Source: an uncultured Angelakisella sp.
GTDB lineage: Bacteria > Bacillota > Clostridia > Oscillospirales > Ruminococcaceae
NCBI GenBank assembly: GCA_934524965.1
Contig: CAKSYU010000046.1
Coordinates: forward strand, 1-12,069
Reading direction: 5' to 3'
Length of the DNA: 12,069 nucleotides
A program made the position numbers and the translations under genes. Positions 11,290 to 12,069 of the stretch are shown here, piece by piece (within the stretch, counting starts at the first letter, position 1; every line of letters starts with the position of its first letter). The notes under the pieces are model-generated. The model was not told the origin of the DNA, made no database searches, and saw only the letters and a list, made by a program, of their open reading frames with translations.

Positions 11290-12069
11290 TCAGATACAGA
11301 ACGGGCGGTTATCCTCGTTCCTCGGTTCGGTCGGGGCGGTCTGCACCATCGGCGCAAAGCGCCGCTCGGTCTGCCGCTTCATCAGTTCCGCCAGTGTTTC
11401 CAGCTCGGCGACGGTCAGCGCCGCCATGCTCTTTTCCAGCAGGGCGGGGGTCATCTCCGGCTGTGCCAGCATTGTCCTGCGGCGGATCTTTTGGCACAGC
11501 GCCTGCCGGTAGCGGTCGGCGTCCTCGCTCTGCCGCTCCAGCGCCGCGATGTGCTTCCGCAGTCCGGCGGCAGCGGCGGCATCAAGGTGCAGCTCGCCTT
11601 TTTCCATTTCGGCTATGGCGCGCTCCGGCGTCAGATGCAGCGCGCGGCGCGCCGCGTGGCTTTTGGTCACACCGGCGGCGGGCTGGGCGGGCACCGCCAC
11701 AAAGCTCCATTCGTAGGCGTCGGTCGGTTCCGCCAGCAGGGTGCAGCACAGCTTGCCGCCGTAGCGTTTGCCGGCTTGGTGTCCGCACGGCTCCTCCCGG
11801 CGGTCAGCACCGCAGATGGAGCAGATGTTTTTGCGGACGGCGCAGCCCACGCTCACCTCTTTTTTGATGCCGCCGTCGATCTCCAGAATGAGGTCGGCGT
11901 TGGCGGCGGTGCGCACCATGTAGGCGTCGGCTTTCAGCGCCTTGTATGGGTCACCGCGGTAGTTCAGGCGTCCCTCCTCCGGCTCCACCCGGCACCGGTA
12001 GATGCGGGCGGTCTGCTTTTCCCCACGGGGGTCGTGGTCAAAAATGCCGGTCTTGCCGCAGAAAAGCTC
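11290..12069 (-). CDS. Prohead protease, XkdF/S78-like, 5' end cut by window
   Basis: The frame is open to the window edge (259 codons seen, no start visible). The N-terminal part resembles phage prohead serine proteases that mature the scaffold and capsid: FDHDPRG with a candidate catalytic His (visible residue 12), and EIDGGIKKEVSVGCAV with a candidate Ser (visible residue 73). A Cys-rich insert directly follows (C83-x2-C86-x8-C95-x-H97), suggesting a zinc knuckle. Then come DAYEWSFVAVPAQPAAGVTK and a long charged helical C-terminus (about 135-250) that looks like a fused scaffold or delta domain. It precedes the capsid gene by 22 bp, the standard order. A portal gene would be expected to the right. 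Confidence 0.75.
   Translation of the reverse strand, partial: ELFCGKTGIFDHDPRGEKQTARIYRCRVEPEEGRLNYRGDPYKALKADAYMVRTAANADLILEIDGGIKKEVSVGCAVRKNICSICGADRREEPCGHQAGKRYGGKLCCTLLAEPTDAYEWSFVAVPAQPAAGVTKSHAARRALHLTPERAIAEMEKGELHLDAAAAAGLRKHIAALERQSEDADRYRQALCQKIRRRTMLAQPEMTPALLEKSMAALTVAELETLAELMKRQTERRFAPMVQTAPTEPRNEDNRPFCI

Noticed and set aside
10503..11867. 454-aa open frame on the plus strand
   Set aside because: It runs antisense across the capsid and protease genes, ends in an Arg/Ser/Pro-rich nonsense stretch and lacks a convincing ribosome site.
1..12069. CRISPR array, rRNA, insertion sequence or transposase gene
   Set aside because: No regularly spaced repeats, rRNA-like stretches or transposase motifs were seen on either strand.

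Overview
The window looks like GC-rich chromosomal DNA from a low-complexity-leader Firmicute, most likely a gut Clostridia of the Oscillospiraceae/Ruminococcaceae type. This is an inference from the adjacent yloU-yloV pair, a ymdB-type phosphodiesterase, strong AGGAGG ribosome sites, sigma-A-like promoters, an NPxTG-type surface protein and PBSX-like phage genes. The genus cannot be fixed from sequence alone.

Left edge (1-363): a tRNA-Pro(TGG) gene with its own promoter, cut by the window at its 3' end, lies on the minus strand. It is followed by a second promoter driving only the 5' half of another tRNA-Pro(TGG), which stops matching a tRNA at the anticodon loop. Between them is a pair of TGTGGTCA direct repeats like tyrosine-recombinase arm sites. 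I read this as the edge or scar of an element that entered a tRNA-Pro gene, with an intact, divergent tRNA-Pro possibly brought along as a replacement.

Core region (454-5539): a TipA-like MerR regulator with a 19-bp-spacer promoter (plus strand); tandem terminators; then the minus-strand operon yloU (Asp23/Gls24) - yloV (FakA fatty acid kinase subunit), preceded by ymdB with its own promoter. The ymdB leader contains a large GC-rich palindrome. Divergent from ymdB is an XRE regulator fused to three membrane segments, ending in a clear terminator.

Surface protein (5587-7140): an uncharacterised secreted protein with a signal peptide and a C-terminal NPATG sorting-like signal, with repeated TTACAA boxes in its upstream region and three tandem perfect hairpins behind the phage cluster.

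Right 4.8 kb (7270-12069 and beyond): nine tightly packed, mostly overlapping minus-strand phage structural genes in the order of the PBSX xkd late operon: prohead protease, major capsid protein, head-tail connector, tail-terminator-like, small tail-tube-like, two tiny proteins, an XkdP-like adaptor without LysM, and an XkdQ-like hub. No sheath, no full-size tape measure, and no baseplate wedge, fibre or lysis genes are present between or after them. All frames are intact and translationally coupled, so this looks like a preserved miniature virion or tail module rather than a decaying prophage. It is the best candidate for something undescribed in the window.
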